Source of the DNA: JBNLBT01 sp050303435
GTDB lineage: Bacteria > Pseudomonadota > Gammaproteobacteria > Xanthomonadales > Marinicellaceae
Assembly (NCBI GenBank): GCA_050303435.1
Contig: JBNLBT010000073.1
Span: 1 to 16,307, forward strand
DNA: 16,307 nucleotides
Reading direction: 5' to 3'
Positions 15,539 through 16,307 of this stretch are shown in pieces. Positions within the stretch are counted from its first letter, which is position 1. Each line of letters opens with the position of its first letter. The position numbers were made by a program, and so were the translations under genes. The notes beneath the pieces are model-generated. The model searched no databases. It saw only the letters and a program-made list of their open reading frames with translations, and had not been told where the DNA came from.

Positions 15539-16307
15539 ATGATCAAAGAAAAAACCATCAATGCCCCCAACGGCATACTCATGTTCATCGTTATCCTGGC
15601 ACTGTTGATCATCAACATCCCATTGTTTATCAACTTTCTCACCGCAGGCAATGTGGCCATGATCATCGTCTGCGCGCTGGCGTTTCCGCTGCTGGGTTTT
15701 CTGGCCTTTGGCCTGTTCATGGTGAACCCCAACCAGTCCAAAGTGCTGCAGTTGTTCGGCCGCTACGTGGGCACGGTTAAAGACACCGGTTTGCGCTGGG
15801 CCAACCCGTTTTATTCAAAAACCGCGGTCTCTGTGCGGGTGCGCAACTTTGAAAGCGGCAAGCTGAAAGTCAACGATTCAGCCGGCAACCCGATTGAAAT
15901 CGCCACCGTGGTGGTTTGGAAAGTGGTGGATTCCGCCGAAGCCATCTTCGAAGTGGACGACTATGAATCCTTTGTGCACATCCAAACCGAAGCCGCGCTG
16001 CGCAATCTGGCCACAGCCTACCCCTACGAATCGCACAACGATGAGAAAACCACCTTGCGTTCCGATCCACAGGAAATCGCTGGGCTGCTGAAAAAAGAAG
16101 TCCAGGACCGGCTCAATAAAGCCGGAGTGGAAGTGCTGGATGCGCGCATTTCGCATTTGGCCTACGCCCAGGAAATCGCCGCGGCCATGCTGAAACGTCA
16201 ACAGGCGCAGGCCATCGTTGCAGCACGCAAACAAATCGTCGAAGGCGCGGTGGGCATGGTTCAGGTGGCGCTGGATGAACTCAGTGAGCGCAAAATCATT
16301 GAACTGG
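15539..16307 (+). CDS. Membrane-anchored SPFH/band-7 domain protein (3' partial)
   Basis: The start is ATG 15539 with GGAGGG about 4 nt upstream; 256 codons are visible before the window ends. Two hydrophobic segments (about 13-34 and 41-61) form an N-terminal membrane anchor. The SPFH/band-7 domain follows from about residue 62: NPNQSKVLQLFGRYVGTVKD, then NPFYSKTAVSVRVRNFESG, AGNPIEIATVVVWKV, and a helical segment with LLKKEVQDRLNKAGVEVLDARISHLAYAQEIAAAML. The RQQAQAIVAARKQIVEGAVG region is the coiled part typical of these proteins. SPFH proteins form large cages or membrane microdomains and often control membrane proteases (for example HflKC with FtsH, QmcA, flotillins). The exact role here depends on the downstream gene, which is not visible. 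Confidence 0.92.
   Translation, partial: MIKEKTINAPNGILMFIVILALLIINIPLFINFLTAGNVAMIIVCALAFPLLGFLAFGLFMVNPNQSKVLQLFGRYVGTVKDTGLRWANPFYSKTAVSVRVRNFESGKLKVNDSAGNPIEIATVVVWKVVDSAEAIFEVDDYESFVHIQTEAALRNLATAYPYESHNDEKTTLRSDPQEIAGLLKKEVQDRLNKAGVEVLDARISHLAYAQEIAAAMLKRQQAQAIVAARKQIVEGAVGMVQVALDELSERKIIEL

Noticed and set aside
15463..15780. 105-codon frame overlapping the SPFH start
   Set aside because: It is out of frame with the clear SPFH domain, has no ribosome binding site and would span the promoter.

Overview
The window looks like a stretch of chromosome from a GC-rich Gram-negative bacterium, most likely a gammaproteobacterium of the Lysobacterales (Xanthomonadales) type. This is an inference from gene style: an ECF-type sigma factor coupled to a Ser/Thr kinase with a TPR tail, many exported proteins of unknown function, C-terminal tails of the IF-x-x-GFE kind, and IPTL-CTERM-like membrane tails. 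I see no rRNA, tRNA, CRISPR array, insertion sequence or phage gene. Of 13 genes, 10 are visibly exported or lipoproteins; the 5'-truncated first gene is probably another, and the SPFH protein is membrane-anchored.

Left part (1-5240, + strand): an operon whose genes overlap by a few bases. It holds the tail of one coiled-coil/TPR-like protein, a complete paralogue of it, and a 1204-residue modular exported protein (propeller-like N-terminal part, two Calx-beta-like domains, four BACON-like repeats, a concanavalin-like C-terminal domain and a GFE tail). A rho-independent terminator follows at about 5210-5237. Next (5326-6581) comes a tandem duplicate pair of small secreted proteins with CARDB/DUF11-like folds and PVNA-type membrane tails, overlapping by ATGA.

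Middle part (6756-11468, - strand): read from right to left, a sigma factor of the ECF43-like/TIGR02999 type, a transmembrane Ser/Thr kinase with a TPR tail starting 1 nt after the sigma stop, a secreted protein of unknown function 31 nt further on, and then, after a 178-nt gap, a small secreted protein with a CBM-like N-terminus and a GFE tail. The sigma factor lacks the usual acidic region 2.2 motif and has TTELVNE there, as in sigma factors known to be switched on by phosphorylation from a neighbouring kinase. This is the most interesting functional unit in the window.

Right part: divergent from the sigma gene lies a secreted subtilisin-like protease (11680-13542) with a strong terminator behind it. 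Convergent to it are a cysteine-rich lipoprotein (13629-14117) and a 401-residue secreted protein with a GFE tail (14161-15366). At the right edge begins a membrane-anchored SPFH/band-7 protein, cut by the window end, whose promoter region carries three helically phased TGAT boxes.

Working model (inference): the sigma/kinase pair senses a condition in the periplasm and controls envelope genes, plausibly including its own operon and the divergent protease. The GFE and PVNA tails mark two sets of exported proteins that may share an export or surface-sorting route.
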